Positions 35,434-43,535 of a stretch of 49,919 bases of DNA are shown in pieces. Both the position numbers and the translations under genes were made by a program. The notes beneath the pieces were generated by a model. That model was not told where the DNA came from. It ran no database searches and was given only the letters and a program-made list of their open reading frames with translations. The stretch's first letter is position 1, and every line of letters starts with the position of its first letter. This stretch comes from an uncultured Psychroserpens sp. (GTDB taxonomy: Bacteria > Bacteroidota > Bacteroidia > Flavobacteriales > Flavobacteriaceae), in assembly GCF_947503375.1 (NCBI RefSeq), contig NZ_CANNDQ010000011.1, positions 1-49,919 of the forward strand, read 5' to 3'.

Positions 35434-36171
35434 ATGTTAACAGCAATTATTACAGTTGTAGGCTTAATTCTTCTTACGATTGGTATCGTGTGGTTGATTG
35501 ATAAATTCGTACCTAAAAAATTAAAGCCTTTTCTTAATCTTTTACTTTGGGCTCTTATTATATTTTTAGGGTATTTAACATTTATGTCTGTTTATGGAGA
35601 AATTAAATTTAATCAGCTAAAAGAAAAAAGATATGCTGTAGTGATTAAAAGCCTTGAAGACATTAGAGATGCGCAATTAGCACATAGAACAGTAACAGGA
35701 AAGTTTACAGATGACTTCGATAAGTTAATTACTTTTGTTGATACTGCTAAGTTCACGATCACACAACGAAGAGACTCTACCGTTATTGATGAAGAACTTA
35801 CAAGACGTTTTGGTGGTGTTGAAACGACTAAAGACATCGTAATTATTGACACATTAGGTTTTGTGCCTGTAAAAGACTCGCTCTTTGGCGCAGACACACG
35901 TTATAAGAACATGATGGACGTACCTGTTGGTAAAGAAGGTGCTAAATTCCAACTTAAAGCTGGTAGATTGGCTGAAGATAATATAGCCGTATTCGAAGCT
36001 TCGGTTGACAAAGAAATTATTTTACACGACCAAGAAAAGAACCTTGTAAATAAAGAAAAACAAGTTGTCTCTGTTGACGGTGTTAATGGTCCTACAATAA
36101 AAGTAGGCTCAATGGAAGATGTGACCACCAAAGGGAATTGGCCACAAAGTTATTCTAAAAAAGAAAAATAA
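35434..36171 (+). CDS. Membrane protein of unknown function, two N-terminal helices
   Basis: I do not recognise this 245-residue protein as a named family. Two hydrophobic helices (about residues 3-24 and 31-52) are followed by a soluble part of about 190 residues. That part begins with IKFNQLKEKRYAVVIKSLEDIRDAQLAHRTVTGKFTDDFDKL, a charged helical segment reminiscent of pseudopilin-like proteins, where a hydrophobic helix leads into an amphipathic helix and then a Thr-Gly-Phe turn. Acidic and basic residues alternate strongly further on. The position upstream of DUF3822 (gap of 2 bases) suggests a joint role. The DUF3822 protein recalls the ASKHA fold of type II/IV pilus-associated proteins, so a link to a pilus-like assembly system is a possibility, offered as inference only. 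Confidence 0.6.
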   Translation: MLTAIITVVGLILLTIGIVWLIDKFVPKKLKPFLNLLLWALIIFLGYLTFMSVYGEIKFNQLKEKRYAVVIKSLEDIRDAQLAHRTVTGKFTDDFDKLITFVDTAKFTITQRRDSTVIDEELTRRFGGVETTKDIVIIDTLGFVPVKDSLFGADTRYKNMMDVPVGKEGAKFQLKAGRLAEDNIAVFEASVDKEIILHDQEKNLVNKEKQVVSVDGVNGPTIKVGSMEDVTTKGNWPQSYSKKEK

Positions 36172-36173
36172 GT

Positions 36174-36983
36174 TTGAAACCAAATAGTATTAAAGACTTG
36201 TCCATTCAAATTAGTTTGAGTGGACTTTCTTTTTGCATTCTAAACCGCTCAACAAATACAGTTGAGTTATTGCATCATATTGAGTTTGATGTTAAAGTGA
36301 CTCCTTTTGAAGTTTTAAATCAATTAAGGACCATAATTGAAACTAACACAGACTATCAGCAACAATTTGATTCTGTTTTAAGCATTTACAAGAATGAACT
36401 TTCAACACTTGTTCCAGAATCTTTATTTGACGAAGCTTTCTTAGCAGACTATTTAAAATTCAATGCCAAAATATTGAAAACGGATTATATCAGTTATGAT
36501 ACCATTGTTGCAAACCAGTGTAAAAATGTATATGTGCCTCTTGTGAATATTAACAATTATTTATTCGAAAATTATGGAAGTTTTGTCTACAAACATGCTT
36601 CTACAATTTTAATCGAGACCGTTTTACAATATGCTGTAAAACATGAAGCTACTCAGGTTTATATCAATGTGAATGCTTCAGATTATGAGATGTTGGTCGC
36701 AAACTCATCAAAACTTATTTTTTACAACACTTTTGATTACAATACTAAAGAAGATTTTATATACTACATTCTTTTTACTTTAGAACAACTTAAACTTAAC
36801 CCTGAGACTGTAAAGATTCATTTTTCTGGAAGTATTTCAGAAGAAAGTGATCTGTTCAAAATTGTATATAAATACGTTCGCTTTGTTGATATATTAGTCG
36901 TAAACTACGATTATCTGTTTGCTCCAAATCAAAACCCAAAAGCATTACATAACAACTTCATTCTTTTAAATAGTTTCAGTTAA
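36174..36983 (+). CDS. DUF3822-family protein (ASKHA/PilM-like fold suspected)
   Basis: The 269-residue protein is a Bacteroidota DUF3822 family member. The opening IKDLSIQISLSGLSFCILN and the ending STILIETVLQYAVKHEATQVYINVNASDYEMLV followed by KIHFSGSIS fit a duplicated ribonuclease H-like fold. The start is a TTG 2 bases after the preceding stop; no ATG lies upstream in frame. The stop overlaps the rsmD start by one base (TAATG), showing tight translational coupling. The function is unknown. No signal peptide or membrane helix is seen, so it is likely cytosolic. Confidence 0.7.
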   Translation: MKPNSIKDLSIQISLSGLSFCILNRSTNTVELLHHIEFDVKVTPFEVLNQLRTIIETNTDYQQQFDSVLSIYKNELSTLVPESLFDEAFLADYLKFNAKILKTDYISYDTIVANQCKNVYVPLVNINNYLFENYGSFVYKHASTILIETVLQYAVKHEATQVYINVNASDYEMLVANSSKLIFYNTFDYNTKEDFIYYILFTLEQLKLNPETVKIHFSGSISEESDLFKIVYKYVRFVDILVVNYDYLFAPNQNPKALHNNFILLNSFS

Positions 36984-37522
36984 TGCGCATTATTTCAGGA
37001 CAATATAAAGGCAGACGAATTACAGCACCTAAAAAATTACCAGTTAGGCCAACAACAGATATGGCTAAAGAATCTTTATTTAATATACTTAACAACCAAT
37101 ACTATTTTGATGAATTATCTGTATTAGATCTTTTTGCAGGTACAGGCAACATAAGTTATGAATTTGCTTCGAGAGGTACAGAATACATCACAGCTGTTGA
37201 TGAAAATTTTGGATGCATAAAATTTATAAATGAAACTGCAGATACTTTTAATATGAATATCACTACAGTAAAAAGTGATGTCTTTAAATTTTTAGAGAAA
37301 ATAAAGCAAAAGTACACCATTATTTTCGCTGACCCTCCATATGATTTTACTTTAGAATCATTTTCTAAAATTCCTCAACTTGTATTTAAAAGCAATCTTT
37401 TAGAAGAAAATGGGTTATTAATTGTTGAGCATTCCAAACATACTAATTTATCAGAAGTAGAGCACTACTCTCACTCTAAAAGTTACGGAGGAAACACATT
37501 TAGCTTCTTTACTTTTTTGTAA
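36983..37522 (+). CDS. rsmD: 16S rRNA (guanine966-N2)-methyltransferase
   Basis: The 179-residue protein is RsmD: MRIISGQYKGRRITAP is the family start, followed by RPTTDMAKESLFNIL, the SAM-binding LDLFAGTGNISYEFASRGT near residue 47 and the catalytic FADPPYDF near residue 113. It methylates G966 of 16S rRNA during 30S assembly. The length is normal. It overlaps DUF3822 by one base. A T-rich run follows the stop, but no hairpin is present. Confidence 0.92.
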   Translation: MRIISGQYKGRRITAPKKLPVRPTTDMAKESLFNILNNQYYFDELSVLDLFAGTGNISYEFASRGTEYITAVDENFGCIKFINETADTFNMNITTVKSDVFKFLEKIKQKYTIIFADPPYDFTLESFSKIPQLVFKSNLLEENGLLIVEHSKHTNLSEVEHYSHSKSYGGNTFSFFTFL

Positions 37523-37689
37523 GGCTTTTCTTTTTTTACTCATTTTTTTTTATTAAATTCATTGCCTCTCCACGACAACCCCTTATTTATTATTGAAACG
37601 TTGTCCTCATTTCATTACTACTTATTTTAGATGGTTTGTGTATGCATAAACAACAAATTATATAATTAATTAATTTAAAACCAACCATT

Positions 37690-38454
37690 ATGAAATCAGT
37701 GAAACAACTATTTGTACTACTTTTTGTAGTTACTCTAACTTTTAATCTTACCTACGCACAAGATGATCAACCAAAAATGTTTATTGTGCATACAGATAAC
37801 GTCAATTTCGACATGATGCAACAGTACGAAGAAATGTCGCAAAAAATGAAAGCGATGTTTGTAAAACACAATGTGCAAGACATGAGTTGGACTACAGTTT
37901 CAATTGAAGACGGTCGCTATGTACACGTATCACCTATTGAAAACATGGCAGATTTAGACAAAAATCCAATGGCAGCTGTTTTTGAAAAAGAAGGCGATGA
38001 AGTTCAAAAAATGTTTGAAAAAATGGATGAATGCTACGACTCGCATAGCAATAGCATTGTGCATTACGTATCAGACTTATCGTATAACCCAGAAGGGTAT
38101 TCAACTAAAGACATGAATGATCGCGAATACCATTTTTTATATTACTCTCCTAAAAATGGAAAAGCAATCCAAGAAGCAATGAAAAAGGTAAAAGCACTAT
38201 TTACTGAAAAAGGTGTAAAAAATGGTTATTCTGTGTTTCACAGCGGTTTTGGAAGCGAAGAAAGCTATTATATGGTATCTGTAGCTGGTAAAGATGCTGT
38301 TCATATTGCTATGACTGGGAAAGAAAACGACGAAGCTCTAGGTGATGAGAGAAAAGCAGTCTTCTTTAATCTTATTCAACTAACTTCTAGATATGATCAA
38401 GTTAATGGACAGATACGCCCAGATTTAAGTTACTATCCAAAAACTGAAGAATAA
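37690..38454 (+). CDS. Secreted or periplasmic protein with an internal duplication, unknown function
   Basis: The 254-residue protein begins with a signal peptide (hydrophobic core LFVLLFVVTLTFNLTYAQ, cleavage before DDQPK). The mature part seems to be two copies of one unit. Copy one (about residues 30-115) has FIVHTDNVNFDMMQQYEEMSQKMKAMFVKHNVQDMSW; copy two (about 148-245) has YHFLYYSPKNGKAIQEAMKKVKALFTEKGVKNGYSV. Each pattern is strand, helix of 25 or so residues, strand, as in ferredoxin-like alpha/beta barrels. The family is unknown to me. It stands alone between rsmD and the RNase P RNA and ends with a strong terminator. Confidence 0.65.
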   Translation: MKSVKQLFVLLFVVTLTFNLTYAQDDQPKMFIVHTDNVNFDMMQQYEEMSQKMKAMFVKHNVQDMSWTTVSIEDGRYVHVSPIENMADLDKNPMAAVFEKEGDEVQKMFEKMDECYDSHSNSIVHYVSDLSYNPEGYSTKDMNDREYHFLYYSPKNGKAIQEAMKKVKALFTEKGVKNGYSVFHSGFGSEESYYMVSVAGKDAVHIAMTGKENDEALGDERKAVFFNLIQLTSRYDQVNGQIRPDLSYYPKTEE

Positions 38455-38469
38455 ACGACTAAACCTTTA

Positions 38470-38503
38470 AAAAAAACCATCTTTTTAAAAAGATGGTTTT
38501 TTT
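38470..38503. terminator. Perfect palindromic bidirectional terminator
   Basis: A 34-base perfect inverted repeat: seven A, CCATCTTTTT, AAAAAGATGG, seven T. It ends the gene at 37690-38454 on the plus strand. On the minus strand it lies just past the 3' end of the RNase P RNA, so both transcripts can use it. Confidence 0.85.
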
Positions 38504-38507
38504 ATTT

Positions 38508-38827
38508 AAGCAAATCTATAAGCCGAATTCTGTATGCGTTTCCAGAATTAAATTCGAGAAAAACACCCTTATCATTTATCTACGTTTACTGTTACCAGCA
38601 AACTTTAGCTGCCTACCCTCTAACATCGTGCGTGCACACTCAATCGTTAGTATACATGACATTGCACCACATAGAGTTTACCTGATTTCACTACAGCATA
38701 ACCTGTACTTGCTTTCTGTTGCACTTTTCCTCACCTTTCGGTGGATGGCTGTTAACCACTATGATTGCACTATGGTGTTCGGACTTTCCTCCATTTGCAA
38801 AACAAACAGCGATAAGGCAATTTACTT
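38508..38827 (-). ncRNA. rnpB: RNase P RNA (bacterial type A)
   Basis: Read on the minus strand, GAGGAAAGTCC (38781-38791) is the universally conserved P4/CR-I stretch, and ACAGAATTCGGCTTAT (38518-38533) is the typical 3' end. The end segments AAGTAAAT (38820-38827) and ATTTGCTT (38508-38515) pair as helix P1, which fixes the gene at about 320 bases. It is the catalytic part of RNase P, which matures the 5' end of tRNAs. An apparent plus-strand frame across it is an artefact. Confidence 0.9.
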
Positions 38828-38832
38828 AATCA

Positions 38833-38868
38833 CAAAAGTACAATTAATTGTTAATAACTCGTATCAAA
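38833..38868 (-). promoter_or_regulatory. Candidate rnpB promoter
   Basis: On the minus strand TACTTTTG (38833-38840) matches TAnnTTTG, and TTTG (38865-38868) lies 24 bases upstream. The -7 element ends 6 bases before the first base of helix P1, the expected position for the transcription start. Confidence 0.5.
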
Positions 38869-38876
38869 TATGATAC
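38861..38876. repeat. Short perfect inverted repeat between rnpB and dnaX
   Basis: GTATCA-AATA-TGATAC, covering the possible -33 box of rnpB and lying 30 bases upstream of the dnaX -7 candidate. It could be an operator or may be chance in AT-rich DNA. Confidence 0.3.
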
Positions 38877-38905
38877 CTATAATTCCTATTTTTATAGTGT
38901 TTTTT

Positions 38906-38913
38906 TAACTTTG
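38906..38913 (+). promoter_or_regulatory. Candidate -7 element for dnaX
   Basis: TAACTTTG matches TAnnTTTG and ends 18 bases before the ATG at 38932. A -33 TTTG was not found at the ideal distance. Confidence 0.4.
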
Positions 38914-38931
38914 TTATTCTAAGTTTTTTCA

Positions 38932-40644
38932 ATGAAACATTTCATCGTATCGGCACGTAAATATAGACCGCAAACCTTTAAGGATGTTGTTGGTCAACAA
39001 GCCATTACCAATACGTTATTGAATGCTATTGAAAATGATCATTTAGCTCAAGCATTATTATTTACTGGACCAAGAGGTGTTGGAAAAACAACTTGCGCAC
39101 GTATTTTGGCTAAGATGATAAATAGAGATGGTACAGAAACTGAAGATGAAGATTTTGCTTTTAACATCTTTGAGTTAGATGCCGCTTCTAACAACTCTGT
39201 TGACGACATTAGAAGTCTTACTGATCAAGTTCGTATTCCACCACAGGTAGGTAAATATAAAGTCTATATTATTGATGAGGTGCATATGCTTTCTCAGGCT
39301 GCTTTTAATGCATTTTTAAAAACTTTAGAAGAGCCGCCTAAGCATTGTATTTTTATCTTGGCAACTACAGAAAAGCATAAGATTATTCCAACAATATTAT
39401 CACGTTGTCAAATTTTTGATTTTAAACGTATCACAGTAAAAGATGCTAAAGAATATTTAAAATTTATTGCTGAAGCACAAGGAGTTAACGCTGAAGACGA
39501 TGCATTACATATTATTGCTCAAAAAGCGGATGGTGCTATGCGAGACGCACTGTCAATTTTTGACCGAGTGGTTAGCTTTTCTGGAAAAGAATTAACACGG
39601 CAAGCAGTTACAGAGAACCTAAATGTCTTAGATTATGAAACGTACTTCACAAGTACTGATTTAATTCTTGATAATAAAATTCCCGAATTACTCCTTCAAT
39701 TTAATGAGACACTCTCAAAAGGATTTGATGGCCATCACTATATCGCTGGTTTAGCATCGCATTTTAGAGACCTTCTGGTATGTCAAAACGAAAAGACCAT
39801 TGCATTACTTGAAGTTGGTGAAGATACCAAAGCAAAGTACTTAGCACAAGCTAAGAAATCACCTCATGATTTTTTAATAAAAGGAATTGCATTAGCTAAC
39901 GACTGTGACCTTAAATACAAGAATAGTAAAAACCAACGCTTACTTGTTGAGCTTTGCTTGATGCAATTAGCCTCTATCACTTTTGATGGAGAAAAAAAAA
40001 ATAGCAAGCACTACATAATTCCTGCAGCTTATTTTAAATCTAAAGGTGTTACCCCTATTCCTGTAGAGGTTCCAAATAAAGAGGTTAAAACCGAGAAGAA
40101 AGTAGAAGAAGTAGAAGTTACTAAACCTGCTATGTCTTCTTTATCAAAAGAACAACTTGCAAAAATTGATATTAAAAAAGATCAAAGAACTTCAGGGTTG
40201 TCTCTAAAAAGCATAAAGGCAAAAAAGGAGCATCAAATACGTCAAATGGAAGTCGTAATTGATACTGAAGACCTACCAAGAGAAGATGTTAATCAAGATG
40301 ATTTTTTAGTGGCGTGGAACGCTTACATTAATCAACTTCATAAAAAAGGGGAGAAAATCATGGCTTCTATATTAGAAATGGGAATTCCAAAGCTGTATGA
40401 GGTTAATATTCAACTTGAATTTCCAAATGAGACACTTAAATTAGAACTTGAAAGGGCTCAATATCCATTAATGGAATACTTACGTAAAACGCTGAAAAAT
40501 TTCGATTTAAAACTAGATATCAGTGTGAATGAAGAGATTGCAAAAAAATACACTTTTACCTCTATTGAGAAATATGAAAAACTCAAAGAGAAAAATAAAA
40601 ATATCGAGCTTCTAAAGCAAACATTTGGTCTAGATATTAACTAA
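38932..40644 (+). CDS. dnaX: DNA polymerase III subunit gamma/tau
   Basis: The 570-residue protein is the clamp-loader ATPase. FIVSARKYRPQTFKDVVGQ opens the AAA+ module. Walker A is TGPRGVGKTTCAR near residue 46, Walker B is VYIIDEVHML near residue 112, and sensor 1 is ILATTEKHKIIPTILSRCQIF near residue 144. The C-terminal part (about residue 370 on) is charged and Lys-rich, as in tau. The Cys cluster that binds zinc in E. coli DnaX is missing; the short stretch NRDGTETEDEDFAFNIFELDAASNN takes its place, as I recall from other Flavobacteriaceae. A slippery poly-A run lies near 39993-40001 but lacks other evidence for frameshifting. The product loads the sliding clamp at the replisome. Confidence 0.92.
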   Translation: MKHFIVSARKYRPQTFKDVVGQQAITNTLLNAIENDHLAQALLFTGPRGVGKTTCARILAKMINRDGTETEDEDFAFNIFELDAASNNSVDDIRSLTDQVRIPPQVGKYKVYIIDEVHMLSQAAFNAFLKTLEEPPKHCIFILATTEKHKIIPTILSRCQIFDFKRITVKDAKEYLKFIAEAQGVNAEDDALHIIAQKADGAMRDALSIFDRVVSFSGKELTRQAVTENLNVLDYETYFTSTDLILDNKIPELLLQFNETLSKGFDGHHYIAGLASHFRDLLVCQNEKTIALLEVGEDTKAKYLAQAKKSPHDFLIKGIALANDCDLKYKNSKNQRLLVELCLMQLASITFDGEKKNSKHYIIPAAYFKSKGVTPIPVEVPNKEVKTEKKVEEVEVTKPAMSSLSKEQLAKIDIKKDQRTSGLSLKSIKAKKEHQIRQMEVVIDTEDLPREDVNQDDFLVAWNAYINQLHKKGEKIMASILEMGIPKLYEVNIQLEFPNETLKLELERAQYPLMEYLRKTLKNFDLKLDISVNEEIAKKYTFTSIEKYEKLKEKNKNIELLKQTFGLDIN

Positions 40645-40692
40645 GCATAAGCAGTGTTCAACTTTTACCAAAAGTTTGATTATTTTTACTTC

Positions 40693-41253
40693 ATGAAAAA
40701 AACAGTCCTCTTTTTTTTATTTGTTACACTTGTATTGACGAGTTGTATTAAAACTCAGAAAAGCAATGAGTTAAAAAAAAGACCTATTTCAGAATACAAA
40801 TATGCTTTCTCTCAAATTGCATTGGCTAATTACTTTCCTGAAACACATATAGAAGTTAGAACTGATTCTATAATTTCAAATACGTTCAAAGTACATATAA
40901 AAAACTATTCAATTAAAGATGAATATATAACTGTAACTAAAAGCAACTCAAATAATAAAATAAAATTACTATACCATCGAGTTTTTGAATCTGAGATTAG
41001 CGTTGCTGTTGCTTCAAAAGATATTTTTAAAACGGCTATTAGTGCTCAAGAATTTAAAGACCCATTGCAAAAAACATTTTGGGATAAAGCAACTTTACAG
41101 CATGTTTGGGTAAACCAAGAAGTATCTAACAATAAGTATTTAAACATAGGCATCTCATTTATAAATGTAGAAAATAATGCCTATAAACTTTATGAATTAA
41201 CCTTAGATCCCAAAGGTGAACAACATTTAATTTTAATAGAAGAACACAGTTAA
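40693..41253 (+). CDS. Small lipoprotein of unknown function
   Basis: I start at the ATG at 40693 (186 residues). A GTG 39 bases earlier extends the frame, but only the ATG gives a clean lipoprotein signal: MKKTVLFFLFVTLVLTSC, with the lipobox Cys at residue 18. The mature protein has no recognised domain. It alternates Lys/Asn-rich and beta-prone stretches (FKVHIKNYSIKDEYITVTK, TFWDKATLQHVWVNQEV). It lies between dnaX and miaE with a 2-base gap to miaE, so it is probably cotranscribed with that gene. No function is suggested by sequence. Confidence 0.65.
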   Translation: MKKTVLFFLFVTLVLTSCIKTQKSNELKKRPISEYKYAFSQIALANYFPETHIEVRTDSIISNTFKVHIKNYSIKDEYITVTKSNSNNKIKLLYHRVFESEISVAVASKDIFKTAISAQEFKDPLQKTFWDKATLQHVWVNQEVSNNKYLNIGISFINVENNAYKLYELTLDPKGEQHLILIEEHS

Positions 41254-41255
41254 TT

Positions 41256-41837
41256 ATGTTAGGTTTAAAATTGCCAACAGATCCACGTTGGGTGAATATT
41301 GTAGAAAAGAATATTGAAGAGATTCTAACAGATCATGCGTATTGTGAACAAAAAGCAGCAAGCACAGCCATATCACTAATTGTAAGTTTTCCTGAATATA
41401 CTGATTTGGTGCAAGAAATGATCGCTTTGGTTAAAGAGGAGATCAGTCACTTTAAAATGGTTCATGATAAACTATTAGCCAATGGTTGGATTTTAGGTAG
41501 AGATCGAAAAGATGATTATGTCATTCAGCTTTTAAAATTCTTTCCTAAAGGCGGAAGCAGAACCACGCAACTTGTACACAGACTCTTATATGCTGCTTTA
41601 ATTGAAGCTAGAAGTTGTGAACGTTTTAGACTACTCTCTGAAGAATTAGAAGATAGAGATCTCGCAGAATTTTATAGAAAATTAATGGTAAGTGAAGCCA
41701 ACCACTATACTATGTTTTTAGGTTTTGCTAGACAATATGGTGATCGCAAAGAAGTCGATAAAAAGTGGCAAGAGCTTCTTGATTACGAAGCAAGTATTAT
41801 GAAAGACTTAGGCAAACATGAAACGATTCATGGTTAA
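41256..41837 (+). CDS. miaE: tRNA-(ms2io6A)-hydroxylase (MiaE-like, ferritin-like diiron enzyme)
   Basis: The 193-residue protein matches MiaE from start to end: MLGLKLPTDPRWV is a typical opening. The diiron ligands appear as Glu in CEQKAAS (near residue 32), ExxH in KEEISHFKMVHD (near residue 64), Glu in IEARSCERF (near residue 116) and ExxH in SEANHYTMF (near residue 148). MiaE hydroxylates the isopentenyl group of ms2i6A37 in tRNA, using O2. It needs MiaA and MiaB products elsewhere. The length is as expected. Confidence 0.9.
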   Translation: MLGLKLPTDPRWVNIVEKNIEEILTDHAYCEQKAASTAISLIVSFPEYTDLVQEMIALVKEEISHFKMVHDKLLANGWILGRDRKDDYVIQLLKFFPKGGSRTTQLVHRLLYAALIEARSCERFRLLSEELEDRDLAEFYRKLMVSEANHYTMFLGFARQYGDRKEVDKKWQELLDYEASIMKDLGKHETIHG

Positions 41838-41870
41838 TTTTTTAAGTTATGTACGCTATTAAACAAAAGT

Positions 41871-41893
41871 AGCCTCAGTAAAAAACTAAGGCT
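41871..41893. terminator. Bidirectional terminator between miaE and the OMP gene
   Basis: AGCCTCAGT (41871-41879) pairs with ACTAAGGCT (41885-41893) with one mismatch, loop AAAAA. It lies between two convergent genes. The T-rich tail is better on the minus strand. Confidence 0.5.
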
Positions 41894-41921
41894 TCTAATA
41901 ATATTTAACGTTTCTTATATC

Positions 41922-42452
41922 TTATATCTTTATGCCGAAACCAAATTGAAATGTAGTGCTTTGCGCTTCTACATCTGTAAGGTCTTCGTCTAAAATATTG
42001 CTTAATCCATAATGCACTCTGGCATCAATAAAAAGTTCATCAGTTAACATATACTCAACACCACCAACACCTGAATAGGTAAAGGTTGAAAAACCGTCAC
42101 GATTTTTCCATGTTTTTAAACTCACCATTGGACCAACTCCAACTGTAAACTTATCTCCAAAAGACAAACGTGCCATAATTGGTAACTGAATATAATCAGC
42201 TTTTAACGTTTCTCCTTTTCCGCCTTCAGCAGAATATTGCAATTCTGTTAAAATGGAAAAAGTGTCACTAATCCCGAAATCAACAAAGCCTCCAAAGGCA
42301 ATACTGTTTCTGTGCTTGTTTTCAAAATCAGCATCAGGATCAAAATCTAGATTAGAGATATTAAAGCCACCTCTAACTCCATAGCTTGTACCTTGCGAAA
42401 AGGTAATTGTAGTAATACTAACAAATAATAACGTAAGTATAAGTGATTTCAT
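41922..42452 (-). CDS. Outer-membrane beta-barrel protein (PorT/OmpW-like small barrel)
   Basis: The 176-residue protein has a signal peptide (MKSLILTLLFVSITTITFSQ, ending in the usual Ser-Gln of Flavobacteriaceae) and then alternating strands typical of eight-stranded barrels. SYGVRGGFNISNLDFDPDADFE, FGDKFTVGVGPMVSLKTW and YSGVGGVEYMLTDELFIDARVHYGL are separated by acidic turns. The end TTFQFGFGIKI looks like the terminal strand with aromatic and hydrophobic residues that guide barrel assembly. It sits in the outer membrane and may have no transport role. It follows ppx on the same strand after 174 bases and probably has its own promoter, near the inverted repeat at 42479-42497. Confidence 0.8.
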   Translation of the reverse strand: MKSLILTLLFVSITTITFSQGTSYGVRGGFNISNLDFDPDADFENKHRNSIAFGGFVDFGISDTFSILTELQYSAEGGKGETLKADYIQLPIMARLSFGDKFTVGVGPMVSLKTWKNRDGFSTFTYSGVGGVEYMLTDELFIDARVHYGLSNILDEDLTDVEAQSTTFQFGFGIKI

Positions 42453-42478
42453 TTTTAGAATGTTTAGTTATTAACTGT

Positions 42479-42497
42479 CTCAATTATTGTAATTGAG
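42479..42497. repeat. Inverted repeat upstream of the OMP gene
   Basis: CTCAATTA-TTG-TAATTGAG, a perfect 8-base repeat with 3-base spacer, 26 to 45 bases upstream of the ATG at 42452. The position suits an operator, but no -7 match lies close by. Confidence 0.35.
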
Positions 42498-42626
42498 CAT
42501 TTTCAAAATGATGCTAAATTAAAATGAAGTAGCATAGATTTGAGATGACTAATATATAATGAAAAAAGAAATTAAATCATAAATATTGGACGTGTCGTAA
42601 AAAAATGAGGTTGAATAACTTAATTA

Positions 42627-43532
42627 TTAAAGGCTTACACTTGAAACCGTTTTATAATAAACACTTTTAATGATACCGTCTGAAAGCCCAATTTTTGGCA
42701 CATAAATATCCTTTGCGCCACTCCATTTCATTGCAGAAAGATAAATTCTAGTTGCGGGAATAATTACATCTGCCCTGTCTTGATTAAGATCCAACTCTGT
42801 AATACGCTCTTCGTATGAATAGCTTTGCAACTTGTTATAGTATGAAGTCAAATAAAAATAGGTTAATGGTTTACCTAAGGCTTTGCCAGAGATTTTGAAT
42901 ATTTTATTAATGTTTCCTCCAGAACCAATCAAATCTAACTTATCATAACCTTTTGTGTTTGCTTTAATCCACATTTCTAATTCAGACCAAGTTTCTTTTT
43001 TTACCATATCATTTAGTAATCTAACAGTACCAATCTTAAAAGATCTTGAAGTCACAGTTTCGCCATGATGTATTATTGAAAACTCTGTACTACCACCACC
43101 CACATCAACATACAAATAAGTCTTATCTTCATTAATATACGAGTGCAAATCTGTAGCTGCAATAATAGCAGCTTCCTCTTCACCATCAATGATATCTATA
43201 GCTATATTGGCTTTTTTTGAAATGAGTCTTGTTATTTCTTTTCCATTATCAGCTTCACGCATAGCTGAAGTGGCACATGCTTTATAGGCAACTACTTTAT
43301 GAGACTTCATAAGTAACCTAAATGCGATCATGGTATCTAACATGCGTTGCTTGTTTTCAGGAGAAATTTCATTGGTCAGAAACACATCTGCTCCTAAACG
43401 AATTGGCACCCTAACCAATGAGCTCTTCTTAAACATCGCTGGTCGCCCTTTTTGTTCTATAATATTTGAAATTAATAACCGAACTGCATTAGATCCTATA
43501 TCTATAGCAGCGTATTTTTTTATGGATAGCAT
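42627..43532 (-). CDS. ppx: Exopolyphosphatase (Ppx/GppA family, short form)
   Basis: The 301-residue protein carries the ASKHA motifs AAIDIGSNAVRLLI (phosphate 1, residue 8), VDVGGGSTEFSII (phosphate 2, near residue 142) and LIGSGGNINKIF near residue 201. The C-terminal HD-type domain of E. coli Ppx (about 500 residues) is absent, as in the shorter Ppx/GppA proteins. It removes terminal phosphates from polyphosphate, or hydrolyses pppGpp. The gene starts 3 bases after the ppk1 stop, so it belongs to the same operon. Confidence 0.88.
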   Translation of the reverse strand: MLSIKKYAAIDIGSNAVRLLISNIIEQKGRPAMFKKSSLVRVPIRLGADVFLTNEISPENKQRMLDTMIAFRLLMKSHKVVAYKACATSAMREADNGKEITRLISKKANIAIDIIDGEEEAAIIAATDLHSYINEDKTYLYVDVGGGSTEFSIIHHGETVTSRSFKIGTVRLLNDMVKKETWSELEMWIKANTKGYDKLDLIGSGGNINKIFKISGKALGKPLTYFYLTSYYNKLQSYSYEERITELDLNQDRADVIIPATRIYLSAMKWSGAKDIYVPKIGLSDGIIKSVYYKTVSSVSL

Positions 43533-43535
43533 GTA

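Noticed and set aside
38493..38873. A 126-codon plus-strand open frame
   Set aside because: It covers the RNase P RNA read on the other strand. The conserved P4 and 3' end sequences explain it completely.
39993..40001. Programmed frameshift on the A run in dnaX
   Set aside because: The run lies in the zero frame of an intact gamma/tau protein, no stimulating hairpin was seen, and a shift there is not needed to explain the product.
42535..42542. TAGATTTG as a plus-strand promoter
   Set aside because: It matches the -7 consensus, but no plus-strand gene follows for nearly 4 kb and no -33 box is present.
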